Counted from the stretch's first letter, positions 6,934-17,310 are shown. The stretch: 50,913 nt of DNA from Acidobacteriota bacterium (GCA_016192845.1 JACPTI010000111.1:1-50913), one strand, 5' to 3'. Program-made: numbers and translations. Notes: generated by a model from the sequence alone, not told the origin.

Positions 6934-9846
6934 CTAGGAGTGCGCCGCCCTCGGCGTGGAGATGGCGCGGGCCGGCTCCTCGGCGGGGGCGGGCGGAAAC
7001 TCGAGCACAAACCGGGTCCCCTGCCCAGACGCGCTCTCACACTCGATGGAACCCTGGTGCTCGCGCACGATCCCGTAGGTGATCGACAGGCCGAGACCGG
7101 TGCCCTGGCCGGTCGTCTTCGTCGTGAAGAACGGGTCGTAGATTCGCGCGAGATACTCGCTCGGGATGCCGGAGCCGGTGTCCGCGACTTCGACCACCGC
7201 CCGGTCGCGGTCCAGCCGCGTCGAGACCGACAGCCAACCGCCCCTCGGCATGGCGTCCTTCGCGTTGAGGAACAGGTTGAGGAACACCTGCTGCAGCTTG
7301 TGCTCCAGGCCGCTGACGACGACGGGCGCGCCGTGCAGCTCGCGCCGGACCTTGATGTGCTGCAGCTCGAGCTGGTGCTCGAGCAGCGACAGTACGTCGG
7401 TGACGACGATGTTGAGGTCGACCGGCGCCATGTCGGCACCGGCGGCCGCCGCCGGCCGTGCGAGGTTCAGCAGGCCGTTCACGATCTTGGCGGCCCGGAA
7501 CGTCTGCCGCTCGATCTTTTCGAGCAGGCCGGTGCGCGGGTCCTCGGGATCGGCGCCTTCGATCAGCATCTGCGTGAAGCTCGAAATGCCGGTGAGCGGC
7601 GTGTTCACCTCGTGCGCCACGCCGGCCGCGAGCAAGCCGATCGAGGCCATCTTCTCGGAGATCTGGAGCTGCTCCTCGAGCTCGACGCGGCGCGTGACGT
7701 CGGCGAGGATGACGATCGTGCCCGCCGTTGCCGGCGCGCCCTCGTCCGAGGCGCGCAGCGGCACGACGGCCGCATCGACGATCATCGTCCGGCCCGCGGC
7801 GGCGCCGCGCCCCGTGAGGCGGATGCGCGACAGCGTGGCGCCCTCGGGCGTGTCGCGGCGCGCCGCGCGGATCGCGTCGACCACCGGCGCGTCGAAGACG
7901 TCCTCCAGCGGCCGCCCCACCGCCTCCCCGCGGCGGATGCCGTACAGCTCCTCGAGCGCCCTGTTCCATCGGACGATGCGATCGCTCAGATCGGCGACCA
8001 GCAGGCCGTCGTCGAGCGACTCGAGGATGTTCTCGTTGAAGGCGCGCAGCCGGTCGAGCTCGGCCGCCTTCACGTGGAGCTGGTGGTAGAGGCGCGCATT
8101 CTCCAGCGCCGTCGCGATCTGCCCCGCAACGGCCGACATGAGCGCCGTGTCCTCGCTGTTGAGCGGCTCGCCCGTCTCCTTCCGGCCGAGCGCGAGCACG
8201 GCAATCGTGCCCTCCTTCGAGACGCACGGAATGAAATACGAGAGCCCCGCGGCGCGCCAGAATTCAACTTCGTCGGCGGCGAACCCGCCGGCCGTGATCG
8301 GGTCGTCGAGCGCCACGACGTGCCCGTCGCCGAGCCGCGCGCCGATCTCCGACTGCGTCGGCAGCGGGGGGAGATCCCCGCCCGACGCGGCCACCGAGGC
8401 GAAGTGCGGCGCGTGCTCGTCGGCGAGCATCAGCGCCATGCGGTCGACGAGCAGCGTCTCCACCACGCGCGAGACGAGCCGCTCCGCGAGCCGGTTGAGA
8501 TCGAGATCGCTGTTCAGGTCGCGCGCGAACCCGACGAGCGCGCGCCGGTAGTCGTACCGATCGCGGTAGAAGGCGCGGTCGAGCGCCTCCTGGATCGCCT
8601 GCTGCACCGGCGGCGCCAGCAGCAGCGCAATCACCGTGACGAGGACGGCGAGAATCCAGTTGGAGCCGGTGGAAAACGCGTCGGCGAAACCGCGCAGCAG
8701 CACGACGGACACCGCGGCGAGCACCGCCAGCGCGGCGACGTACACCAGCCCGCGTTTGACGATTACCTCGACGTCCATGAGCCGGTAACGCACGATCGCC
8801 GAGGCGTAGGCGAGCGGAATCAGGCTCAGCGGAATCGCCGAGAGCTGCATCGGCAGCGACGGCTCCACCCCCATCGCCCAGGGCATCGCATAGCCGAAGG
8901 CGAACGGCGCGGTGCCGAGCGCCGTCCCCCAGGCGATCCAGCGCAACTGCCGCCGCGCGGTCAGCGACCGGACCTCACCGAGCACGCGCGTGAGCGCCAC
9001 GAGCCCCGCGCCGAGGCACGCCAGAAGATACACGTACTCGAGCCGGTCGAGCACCGCGATGACGCCGACGAAGAGCGGGGCGTTCGACGCGCTCCGCGCC
9101 AGCGCCACCACGCGCACCGCGCCAAGGGCGAGCGCCGGCGCGTACAGCAGCGGCACCAGCACGCGCCCGAAGCGCCCGAACGTCCAGCGGCGCTGCCGCT
9201 CCGGAAACACGAGCGTGAAGTGGAGGAAGAGCGGCGGCAGCAGCAGGATCGCGACCGCGTCGCCCCAGTAGAAGATCCAGTCGAGGCGATCGAGGCGCCC
9301 GCTGAACGAGAACGTGAACAGGCCGAAAAACGCCACCGCGAGCCAGAAGAAGTGCAGCGTCGCCGGATCGCGCGGGCGCCGCAGACGCACCGCGCCGCCG
9401 ACGAGCAGGGTGAAGATGCCGATCCCGGCAAGCAGGAAGTAGAAGGGGCGCGCGCCGTTCGGAATCGGCGCGATGCGGACGTCGATCACTTCGCGCGCGC
9501 CGAGACGCAGGATCGTGTAGCGCGGCGTGGCGCCCGGGGCGGCCGCATGGAGCGCCGCAACGACGTCGGCGACCTCTTCAACGGGCTGATCGTCGATCGC
9601 CAGCAGCACGTCGCCCCGCTCGAGGCCGACCTGCGCCGCCGGCGTGTCGGCGGCGATCTCCGCGGCGACCACGCCGTCCGGCCCGAGCTGCCAGAGGACG
9701 CCGTCCTCCAGCTCGTCGAACGTCGCCCGCGCCAGGATGTTCGCGACGCCGAGCCACAGCAGCGCCGCCACGACGACGACGGGCAGCGTCGCCTGCGCCC
9801 AGCGGACCCACACGCCCGCCGTTCGAGTGGATGGCGTCCCTGTCAT
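6934..9846 (-). CDS. membrane histidine kinase with PDZ, multi-TM, GAF and PAS domains
   Basis: A 970-residue sensor kinase taken from the ATG at 9846; an upstream in-frame codon gives 35 extra residues with no domain. Order: one TM helix (about 15-35), an extracytoplasmic PDZ-like module (DTPAAQVGLERGDVLLAIDDQPV), six or more TM helices (about 135-420), a GAF domain (about 440-590), a PAS domain opening with NENILESLDDGLLVAD, a HisKA box AAGVAHEVNTPLTG with the phospho-His near residue 745, and an ATPase domain with NLFLNAKDAM, DTGSGIP and GTGLGLSI. It would autophosphorylate and pass phosphate to the NtrC-type regulator encoded 12 nt downstream. The PDZ suggests sensing of periplasmic peptides or proteins, which is inference. 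Confidence 0.92.
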   Translation of the reverse strand: MTGTPSTRTAGVWVRWAQATLPVVVVAALLWLGVANILARATFDELEDGVLWQLGPDGVVAAEIAADTPAAQVGLERGDVLLAIDDQPVEEVADVVAALHAAAPGATPRYTILRLGAREVIDVRIAPIPNGARPFYFLLAGIGIFTLLVGGAVRLRRPRDPATLHFFWLAVAFFGLFTFSFSGRLDRLDWIFYWGDAVAILLLPPLFLHFTLVFPERQRRWTFGRFGRVLVPLLYAPALALGAVRVVALARSASNAPLFVGVIAVLDRLEYVYLLACLGAGLVALTRVLGEVRSLTARRQLRWIAWGTALGTAPFAFGYAMPWAMGVEPSLPMQLSAIPLSLIPLAYASAIVRYRLMDVEVIVKRGLVYVAALAVLAAVSVVLLRGFADAFSTGSNWILAVLVTVIALLLAPPVQQAIQEALDRAFYRDRYDYRRALVGFARDLNSDLDLNRLAERLVSRVVETLLVDRMALMLADEHAPHFASVAASGGDLPPLPTQSEIGARLGDGHVVALDDPITAGGFAADEVEFWRAAGLSYFIPCVSKEGTIAVLALGRKETGEPLNSEDTALMSAVAGQIATALENARLYHQLHVKAAELDRLRAFNENILESLDDGLLVADLSDRIVRWNRALEELYGIRRGEAVGRPLEDVFDAPVVDAIRAARRDTPEGATLSRIRLTGRGAAAGRTMIVDAAVVPLRASDEGAPATAGTIVILADVTRRVELEEQLQISEKMASIGLLAAGVAHEVNTPLTGISSFTQMLIEGADPEDPRTGLLEKIERQTFRAAKIVNGLLNLARPAAAAGADMAPVDLNIVVTDVLSLLEHQLELQHIKVRRELHGAPVVVSGLEHKLQQVFLNLFLNAKDAMPRGGWLSVSTRLDRDRAVVEVADTGSGIPSEYLARIYDPFFTTKTTGQGTGLGLSITYGIVREHQGSIECESASGQGTRFVLEFPPAPAEEPARAISTPRAAHS

Positions 9847-10041
9847 GGGGTGCGGACGCAGGTCCACTCCCGCGCCCGTGGAGGCCGGAGAGGGAGCAAA
9901 CGATATACCACGACGATCGGGGCCAGGTTGTTTGTAACCCACTGGAGCCAAGCTGGTTATGGCCTACTTCAGCGCCGTTTTGCTACCCGAAATCCAACAA
10001 CAAGGACAACGCGTCCAACGAAATGGACGCCAAAATCGGCC

Positions 10042-10067
10042 AAAAAAGAGCCGACCTCAAGGTCGGC
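10042..10067 (-). terminator. intrinsic terminator of the beta-barrel gene
   Basis: A 7-bp perfect stem (10050-10056 with 10061-10067) with a 4-nt loop, followed on the minus strand by a run of six T (10047-10042). It lies 50 nt past the stop of the minus-strand beta-barrel gene and before the kinase gene. Confidence 0.65.
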
Positions 10068-10096
10068 CCCTGCATCGTCCTCTACATCGTGTGCAG

Positions 10097-10118
10097 GGGC
10101 CGGCCTTCAGGCCGGCCC
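10097..10118. repeat. REP-like palindrome, 9-bp stem and TTCA loop
   Basis: GGGCCGGCC, TTCA, GGCCGGCCC: a perfect 9-bp stem with a TTCA tetraloop, overlapping the last base of the beta-barrel stop codon. Ten bases at 10065-10074 are also complementary to 10092-10101, so a larger competing hairpin can form with the terminator just upstream. The same stem length and loop recur at 31879-31900. Confidence 0.6.
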
Positions 10119-12109
10119 TAGAACTTCACCGTGACGCCGCCCACCACCCGCTTGGGCGGCCGCACGACGAGCAGCTCGTCATAGACGGACGCGTCGACGA
10201 GATCTTCCCGAAACAGGCTGCGCACCGCCACGAGCATCTCCCACTGCCCGCCCGTGCCGTTCAGGAACGGCAGGGCCTGATTGAGCTGCACGTCGAACCG
10301 CGCGCCGAATCGCGGCTCGGCCGTGTCGGCGCCGGCAAAGTGCGAGTTCACCCTGTAGAGCGCGACGACGCGGGTCGCGGTGAACGGCAGCGTCGCATCA
10401 ACCGAGGCCGTCACGTCGTGCACGCGTCGCCGGTCGTCGCGCAAGATCGCCGGAGCAACGACCGCCAGCGCCGCCGCATCCGGCGCCGGGCCGAGCCACG
10501 CGGATCGTACCTGCGTGTAATCGACCGACGCGCGCAGCCGCTCCGCCATCGTGCGGCTCACGCCGACGCCCCACCCGCGCGCGTCGAGGTCGCCCGCTGA
10601 CGCGACGTAGTAGTGGCCGAGGCCCGCCCGTCCGCTGCCGGGCGACGTGATGCCGAACAGCGTGACGATCTGTTCGTCGATGCGCTGCCGGAAGGCGCGC
10701 ACACCGATCACCAGCGCGCCGGCCCATGTGCGTTCCGCTGCCAGCTCGACGTGATCGACGCGTTCGGATGTGAACCCGCGCCGCGGCGAGATCGACGAAA
10801 ACGTCCGCTCCGGCGGCAGCCACAACCGGCTCGACGGCGGGATGAACTCTTCGGCGCCCGGCGCGATCGCGCGCCGCGACGCGTCCGCGCGAATCGTGAA
10901 CGCCTCGTCCGCCGTCGGGGCGACGGTCACGGCGGCGCGCGGACTGAAGAGCCCGCCTTCGGCCAGATAGTCGTACCGCGCGTACTTCGCGCCGTAGCTG
11001 ACCGCCAGCCGCGGCGTCATCGTCCACTCGTCGTACGCGTGGAGCGCGCCCACGGTGCGCCCGCCGTCCGACCCCATCGCGCGGGGCGCGATGGGGGCCC
11101 CGGCCTCGGAGACCGCCGAGCGCGCGTCCGGCGCGGCGCGGAGGTACTGCTGCACGCCGTACGAGAACCCCGCCTCGTACCGGTGTGGCGCCGGGGCGCG
11201 GCGATACGAGCCGGCGAGAATCCACGACGCACGATCACCGCGGGTCACGGCTCCGCGCACGTCGTACTGTCCACCGGGCGTCGGCGCCTCGAGCGAGAGA
11301 AACGCCACGCCGCGCGGCAGCCATGCCTGCGGGGAGAGCAGATCCCGCGGCCGGTCGAACGAGGTGGTCGTCAGCAGATCGAGCTGGCCGTTCCACGGGA
11401 CGTCAGCGAGGATCGAGGCCACACGCGCCGGCGTGCCCACGGCCCAGCCCAGGCCGGCCAGCGAGTCCCCCAGCAACGAGTCGCCTGCGTAGTCGATGAA
11501 ACCCGTGGCGGCGCTCTTCAGCACGCTGCGCTTCAGGTGTCGCAGCCGCCACGCCACCTCGCCATGGTCGTGGTTGTCGCCCTCGTCCTCCGCCGCGGGT
11601 CCGTTCACCTCCGCCCCGCCGAGGCCGGCCTCGAGCACGGACAGGGCGTCGCCGCCCTCACCCTGTTGCGTGAGCGCGATGGACGACACGGTCAGCGAGA
11701 CGCGGTTGACCTGGACGAGGCGCGCGCGCGGCGGCAGGTACCCCTGGAGATGCGCGCGCACGAGGTAGGGGCCGAACGGCAGGTTCTGAAATGCGAAGCG
11801 CCCTCCCTCGTCGGAGACGGCGAACGACGTGGTGGCGCCGAGCGCCGTGACGACGGCGCCGGCCAGCGGCCGGCCGCGGTCGTCGAGCACGATGCCGTGG
11901 ACGCTGGCCTGCGGCGCGGAGGCGAGCGAGGCGAGCGCCGCCGGGTGCGGCCGCGCGCCCGGCTGGGCGAAGACCGGAGCGGCGGCCGCCGCACACACCA
12001 CTGCAGCCAGCGCGCAGCGGACCCCAACAGGCCACAGAGGCACAGAGACACAGAGCCAATTTTGTTCTCTGTGCCTCGGTGTCTCTGTGGCCCGGAGATG
12101 GCCGGTCAT
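10118..12109 (-). CDS. outer-membrane beta-barrel protein with carboxypeptidase-regulatory domain
   Basis: A 663-residue frame. After a hydrophobic signal sequence (CALAAVVCAAAAAPVFAQ) comes a CarboxypepD_reg/Cna-like domain (SVHGIVLDDRGRPLAGAVV ... GRFAFQNLPFGPYLVRA), then a region rich in beta-strand patterns ending VVGGVTVKF with the terminal Phe typical of outer-membrane barrels. A clear TonB plug is not visible, and the protein is shorter than standard Oar-like receptors (~950-1000), so it may be a plug-less relative. The start is uncertain: from the ATG at 12109 the first ~28 residues are encoded by an 8-nt repeat element (12031-12093), and the native start before the signal peptide may be GTG or CTG near 12035-12045. 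Cargo unknown. Confidence 0.7.
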   Translation of the reverse strand: MTGHLRATETPRHREQNWLCVSVPLWPVGVRCALAAVVCAAAAAPVFAQPGARPHPAALASLASAPQASVHGIVLDDRGRPLAGAVVTALGATTSFAVSDEGGRFAFQNLPFGPYLVRAHLQGYLPPRARLVQVNRVSLTVSSIALTQQGEGGDALSVLEAGLGGAEVNGPAAEDEGDNHDHGEVAWRLRHLKRSVLKSAATGFIDYAGDSLLGDSLAGLGWAVGTPARVASILADVPWNGQLDLLTTTSFDRPRDLLSPQAWLPRGVAFLSLEAPTPGGQYDVRGAVTRGDRASWILAGSYRRAPAPHRYEAGFSYGVQQYLRAAPDARSAVSEAGAPIAPRAMGSDGGRTVGALHAYDEWTMTPRLAVSYGAKYARYDYLAEGGLFSPRAAVTVAPTADEAFTIRADASRRAIAPGAEEFIPPSSRLWLPPERTFSSISPRRGFTSERVDHVELAAERTWAGALVIGVRAFRQRIDEQIVTLFGITSPGSGRAGLGHYYVASAGDLDARGWGVGVSRTMAERLRASVDYTQVRSAWLGPAPDAAALAVVAPAILRDDRRRVHDVTASVDATLPFTATRVVALYRVNSHFAGADTAEPRFGARFDVQLNQALPFLNGTGGQWEMLVAVRSLFREDLVDASVYDELLVVRPPKRVVGGVTVKF
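12031..12093. repeat. inverted repeat of degenerate 8-nt units
   Basis: Left arm 12031-12055 reads as CACAGAGG, CACAGAGA, CACAGAG-type units. The right arm 12066-12093 carries the complement (TCTCTGTG, CCTCGGTG, TCTCTGTGG) around a short AT-rich loop. The element lies inside the 5' end of the beta-barrel reading frame. The same unit family appears at 38702-38770. Confidence 0.8.
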
Positions 12110-12132
12110 AGGCGCGGCGGCCTTCCTTCTGA

Positions 12133-13197
12133 TCAGGACTCGACGGTGAATGTGACGTTCTGCGTCAGCTTCCTACCGGACAGCTTGTCCGTGATCGTGA
12201 ACTCGACCCGGTAATCCCCAGCCGGGAACGTCTTCAGCGGCACGCCGAAGATACTCATCAGCTGGTGGCCGGCGGCAAAATCGAAATTCGGCGGCAGCGT
12301 CGACGCGTTGAACACCTGCGGCTGCGCCTTGTTGAAGTACTTCTCGCCCTCGGCCGTCTTGTGGTGGAAGTTGTATTCGATCTGTACGTCCGGCTTGCCG
12401 GACGCAGGCTGCCCGTACACCCAGAACACCATGAGGAACTCGCCGCTCGTCTTGAACTTCATTTCGCGCGACGGCACCACGCGGAGCGCACCACCGAAGG
12501 TGTAGGGATTGGCGCGCTGCTCCTCCGGCGACAGCGGGGACGTCAGCGGCTCGACCGCGGTCGCGATGATCGGCGTGCTGATCGCCAACTCCGGGCCGGT
12601 GAAGTCGGGGACGGTGATCGTGTGGCGCAGCAGCCCCATCTTCGCGGGCGGCTGGTTTCGTTGCTGCTCGGCCGGGCTGCGCTCCTTGAGCGCGACGAAG
12701 ACGTCGTACTCGCCGGGCTTCAGCATCATCGCGCGCGACACGCTGCCGTCGGATGGCAGGTTGAAGAACTGGATGTCGTCCCACGGGTACATCGGCGCCT
12801 GCGGCTGGTCGCCGCGCCTGTTCTGCTGGTTCTGCTCCGGCGCAGGGGCGGCAGCGGATTTGCTCACGGCGCGCACGTAGAGCGCCGTGCCGGGCGCAGC
12901 CGCCTTGCTGGCGTCGACCGCCAGTGTGAACGGAATGAACGTGGCGCCTTCGGCGCCCCTCACGAAGTGGTTCCCCGCCCACGTTACCGGAATGTCGGCC
13001 GGCGCCGGCTGCTTTACGGCGGCCACCGCGTCGACGAGCTGTACGAGCGCCTGGATGTCGCGCTGGTCCGCCTGGCTGCGGCGCTCCTGCTCGCGACGGT
13101 TCTGCGGGTTGTTCTGCTGGGCAACGACGGGATGCGACAGGGCGGTACACGAGGCGACCGCGGCGATCGCCGTGAGAACCCGGCGGATATTCATCAT
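12133..13197 (-). CDS. secreted protein of unknown function
   Basis: A 354-residue product. Two ATGs stand side by side at 13197 and 13194, preceded on the minus strand by an AGAGAGG ribosome site; frames opening further upstream have no support. A signal peptide (MNIRRVLTAIAAVASCTALSHPVVAQ) is followed by a Gln/Arg-rich linker, then beta-rich segments such as GPELAISTPIIATAVEPL and a final FPAGDYRVEFTITDKLSGRKLTQNVTF. That ending resembles an immunoglobulin-like or surface-associated domain. No catalytic motif is visible. The gene lies 23 nt upstream of the beta-barrel gene on the same strand and the two may be one operon. A near-consensus promoter is upstream at 13288-13317. I do not recognise the family. 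Confidence 0.7.
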   Translation of the reverse strand: MMNIRRVLTAIAAVASCTALSHPVVAQQNNPQNRREQERRSQADQRDIQALVQLVDAVAAVKQPAPADIPVTWAGNHFVRGAEGATFIPFTLAVDASKAAAPGTALYVRAVSKSAAAPAPEQNQQNRRGDQPQAPMYPWDDIQFFNLPSDGSVSRAMMLKPGEYDVFVALKERSPAEQQRNQPPAKMGLLRHTITVPDFTGPELAISTPIIATAVEPLTSPLSPEEQRANPYTFGGALRVVPSREMKFKTSGEFLMVFWVYGQPASGKPDVQIEYNFHHKTAEGEKYFNKAQPQVFNASTLPPNFDFAAGHQLMSIFGVPLKTFPAGDYRVEFTITDKLSGRKLTQNVTFTVES

Positions 13198-13287
13198 GCC
13201 TCTCTTGGTGAACAAGGCTCCTCCGAGGAACGGCGTCAAGCCGTTCCGGTAGACGGGGCGGGGCCATCCAAAAATCCGAATCGCCTG

Positions 13288-13317
13288 ATCATAGGAAAGG
13301 AATATGAGGCAAGTCAA
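13288..13317 (-). promoter_or_regulatory. sigma-70-type promoter for the secreted protein gene
   Basis: On the minus strand TTGACT (13317-13312), an 18-nt spacer, then TATGAT (13293-13288). It points at the gene starting at 13197, giving a leader of about 85 nt. It lies in the 227-nt divergent gap shared with glgC; I see no comparably good promoter for glgC there. Confidence 0.5.
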
Positions 13318-13424
13318 TCAGCTCAAACCGGTAGAAATGCACGCGAATCCCGGTGCGCACGCAATCGCGCGCGCGTGCGCGTGCTATCATCGCCACCCCT
13401 TCCGGGCACCAGACACCCAGACGC

Positions 13425-14714
13425 ATGAACCTCGACGACATCCTCGTTATTCTCCTCGCGGGCGGCGCTGGCGAGCGTCTGTACCCGCTGACCAAGGAAC
13501 GGGCGAAGCCCGCGGTGTACTTCGGCGGGCCGTACCGGATCATCGATTTCACGCTCAGCAACTGCATCAACTCGGGACTCAGGCGGATCTTCATCGCCAC
13601 GCAGTACAAGTCGCTGTCGCTCAACCGCCACATCCGAATGGGGTGGAGCATCGTCTCCGAGGAGCTCGGCGAGTTCATCGAGATCCTGCCGCCGCAGAAG
13701 CGCGTGGGCGAGCACTGGTACCTCGGCACCGCGGACGCGGTCTATCAGAACCTGTACTCCATCCTGAACGAGGCGCCAACCCACGTCATCGTGCTGTCCG
13801 GCGACCACGTCTACAAGATGGATTACTCCAAGATGCTGCATTTTCATCTCGACCGGGGCGCCGACGCCACGCTGGCGGCGATCGAGGTGCCGCGCAGCGA
13901 AGGACCGCGGTTCGGCATCGTGACCGTCAACGAGGAGGACCGCGTCATCGGCTTCCAGGAGAAGCCGGCGGACCCGGCGCCGGTCCCCGGCTCACCGGAC
14001 ACGGCGCTGGGGTCGATGGGCGTCTACATCTTCCGCGCCGACGTGCTGATCCGCGCCCTCGAGGACGACGCCGCACGGGCGGAGAGCGAGCACGACTTCG
14101 GCAAGAACATCATGCCGGCGCTGATTCAGACCGTGCCCGTGTTCTGCTATCGGTTCTACGACGAGAACAAGAAGGCCGCGAAATACTGGCGCGACATCGG
14201 GACGCTCGACGCGTACTTCGAGGCGAGCATGGACCTGTGCCAGGTGAACCCCGAGTTCAACCTCTACGATCCCGAGTGGCCGCTGCGGACGTATCAGCCG
14301 CAGGCGCCCCCGGCGAAGTTCGTCTTTGCCGAACAGGGGAAGCGCTGCGGGCAGGCGCTCGACTCGGTGATCTCGAGCGGCTGCATCATCTCCGGGAGCA
14401 CCGTCCGCGGGAGCATCCTCTGCCCCAACGTGCGGGTTCACAGCTTCTGCGACATCGAACAGTCGATCCTCATGCCGGGCGTGCGCGTCGGGCGGCACGC
14501 CCGAATCCGACGCGCCATCATCGACCGCGACGTGCTCATTCCGCGCGGCGCCCTGATCGGGTTCAACCTGGAGGAGGACCGGCGTCGTCACACCGTCACC
14601 GACAACGGGGTGGTCGTGGTCACGGCCGACGACGAGCCGCTCATCGGGCCGATCAGCGAAGAGGCACTGCGTTTCGAGGCCGACGCCGACCGCAGCGGCC
14701 CCGCGCCCGCCTGA
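13425..14714 (+). CDS. glgC: glucose-1-phosphate adenylyltransferase
   Basis: A 429-residue protein, the usual length. It makes ADP-glucose from glucose-1-phosphate and ATP for glycogen. The nucleotide-binding signature LAGGAGERLYPLTKERAKPA is followed by YRIIDFTLSNCINSG, the VLSGDHVYKMDY element, GIVTVNEEDRVIGFQEKP and the sugar-binding KYWRDIGTLDAYFEASMDL. A left-handed beta-helix C-terminal domain (ISGSTVRGSIL, RRAIIDRDVLIP) follows. The start at 13425 matches the family N-terminus; a longer frame from 13353 adds only low-complexity residues. Eno follows 12 nt later on the same strand, so glgC, eno and gpmA probably form one unit. I see no other glycogen gene in the window. Confidence 0.95.
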   Translation: MNLDDILVILLAGGAGERLYPLTKERAKPAVYFGGPYRIIDFTLSNCINSGLRRIFIATQYKSLSLNRHIRMGWSIVSEELGEFIEILPPQKRVGEHWYLGTADAVYQNLYSILNEAPTHVIVLSGDHVYKMDYSKMLHFHLDRGADATLAAIEVPRSEGPRFGIVTVNEEDRVIGFQEKPADPAPVPGSPDTALGSMGVYIFRADVLIRALEDDAARAESEHDFGKNIMPALIQTVPVFCYRFYDENKKAAKYWRDIGTLDAYFEASMDLCQVNPEFNLYDPEWPLRTYQPQAPPAKFVFAEQGKRCGQALDSVISSGCIISGSTVRGSILCPNVRVHSFCDIEQSILMPGVRVGRHARIRRAIIDRDVLIPRGALIGFNLEEDRRRHTVTDNGVVVVTADDEPLIGPISEEALRFEADADRSGPAPA

Positions 14715-14717
14715 TAA

Positions 14718-16103
<1,386 letters not shown>

Positions 16104-16109
16104 CAGCTC

Positions 16110-16856
16110 ATGCACAGACTAGTGCTGCTGCGGCACGGCGAGAGCGTCTGGAACCGGGAGAACCGTTTCACCGGATGGACCGACGTCGACCTCAGCGATC
16201 AGGGGCGCGTGGAGGCGCGCGAGGCGGCGCGCCTGATGGCGGCGGAGAAGTACGAGTTCGACGTCGCCTACACGTCGGTCCTCAAGCGGGCGATCCGCAC
16301 GCTGTGGATCGCGCTCGACGAGCTCGACATGATGTGGGTTCCGGTCCACCGGTCGTGGCGTCTCAACGAGCGCCACTACGGCGCGCTGCAGGGGCTGAAC
16401 AAGGCGGAAACGGCGGCGCAGTTCGGCGAGGCGCAGGTGAAGATCTGGCGCCGCAGCTACGACATCCCGCCGCCGCCGCTCTCGCCCGAGGACCCGCGCC
16501 ATCCCTCGCATGATCGGCGCTATGCGGGACTGAAATCGAACGAGCTGCCGCTCACCGAGTCGCTCAAGGACACGGTCGGGCGATTCCTTCCCTACTGGCA
16601 CGGCACCATCGCGCCGGACATCCGGGCGGGCCGGCGGGTGCTGATTGCGGCGCACGGCAACAGCCTCCGCGCGCTCGTCAAGCACCTCGATCGGATGTCG
16701 GACGAGGACGTGATGGAGCTGAACATTCCGACGGGCATTCCGCTCGTCTACATGCTCAACGACCATCTCGATCCGCTGCGGAAGTTCTATCTGGGGGATC
16801 CGGAAGCGGTGAAACAGGCCACCGAGGCGGTCGCCAACCAGGCGAAGGCGCGCTGA
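16110..16856 (+). CDS. gpmA: 2,3-bisphosphoglycerate-dependent phosphoglycerate mutase
   Basis: A 248-residue protein of the usual length. It interconverts 3- and 2-phosphoglycerate and so feeds enolase, encoded directly upstream. The phospho-His signature [20 protein letters not shown] is followed by LKRAIRTLW, the conserved [17 protein letters not shown], and the second catalytic His in [17 protein letters not shown]. The tail [20 protein letters not shown] is also typical of the dPGM family. It is separated from eno by a 7-nt repeat hairpin and followed by another one at 16861-16908. Its substrate 3-phosphoglycerate is also the substrate of SerA, encoded later in the window. Confidence 0.96.
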   Translation: MHRLVLLRHGESVWNRENRFTGWTDVDLSDQGRVEAREAARLMAAEKYEFDVAYTSVLKRAIRTLWIALDELDMMWVPVHRSWRLNERHYGALQGLNKAETAAQFGEAQVKIWRRSYDIPPPPLSPEDPRHPSHDRRYAGLKSNELPLTESLKDTVGRFLPYWHGTIAPDIRAGRRVLIAAHGNSLRALVKHLDRMSDEDVMELNIPTGIPLVYMLNDHLDPLRKFYLGDPEAVKQATEAVANQAKAR

Positions 16857-16860
16857 AAGA

Positions 16861-16908
16861 GGCTTTGGGCTTCGGGCTTTGGGCCTCAAGCCTGAAGCCC
16901 GAAGCCTG
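16861..16908. repeat. inverted repeat of degenerate 7-nt units between convergent genes
   Basis: Units GGCTTTG, GGCTTCG, GGCTTTG, GGCCTCA on the left, then AGCCTGA, AGCCCGA, AGCCTGG on the right, period 7. It fills the whole gap between the ends of gpmA (+) and the small minus-strand gene and could act as a two-way terminator. Confidence 0.75.
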
Positions 16909-16912
16909 GTCG

Positions 16913-17215
16913 TTACTCGACCGCCTCCTTCGCCTCGTCCACCGAGATGCGCAGTGACCGGAGGAACCGGCGGTCGTTGGCGGTGAGGTCGAACGGCCGC
17001 CGCGCGGGCAGCAGGCGCGCGGGCGTCGTGATCTTCGTGACGGCGCCGCCGTCGGTCCGGTTTACGAACCCGACGACCGCTTCGAGCGTCACGCGCATGT
17101 CGAACCCCGCTTCCCGCGTGCGCGCGCGGCAGGCTTCGACGTGGGGGCTTTCGGCGACAGCAGCGGCGATCGCGTCGGCCAGCTCTTTGGCGAACCGGTT
17201 CACGACGTCATCCAT
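16913..17215 (-). CDS. small conserved-looking protein of unknown function
   Basis: A 100-residue product with ATG at 17215, chosen because GAGGAGG stands about 9 nt upstream; a GTG at 17233 would place that site inside the gene. The first third is helical (VVNRFAKELADAIAAAVAES). The middle is beta-like (FDMRVTLEAVVGFVNRT), followed by TPARLLPARRPFDLTANDRRFLRSLRISVDE. No signal peptide or TM helix is seen, so it is probably cytoplasmic. It has its own near-consensus promoter and a structured ~138-nt leader, which is unusual for so small a gene and suggests regulated expression. I do not recognise the family. Confidence 0.6.
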   Translation of the reverse strand: MDDVVNRFAKELADAIAAAVAESPHVEACRARTREAGFDMRVTLEAVVGFVNRTDGGAVTKITTPARLLPARRPFDLTANDRRFLRSLRISVDEAKEAVE

Positions 17216-17255
17216 TGCCTCATTCCTCCTCACCCGCCGCCGGGCCGGGATCCGG

Positions 17256-17310
17256 GGCGTCTCCCAATCCGAACCCGCGCGACCGGGGAGATCCGCAGGG
17301 ATTGGGCGCC
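17256..17310 (-). promoter_or_regulatory. stem-loop in the leader of the small gene
   Basis: CCCAATCC at 17263-17270 pairs perfectly with GGATTGGG at 17299-17306. GGCG (17256-17259) and CGCC (17307-17310) extend the stem past a 3-nt bulge. It lies between the promoter at 17360-17388 and the ribosome site, so it would be in the transcribed leader. No known riboswitch class is recognised. Confidence 0.45.

Noticed and set aside
5326..10134. A very long open frame (1602 codons) on the plus strand
   Set aside because: It is antisense to the regulator and kinase genes, whose domains are complete. Its product is Arg/Asp/Glu/Leu-rich without any domain, as expected from the mirror of high-GC codon usage.
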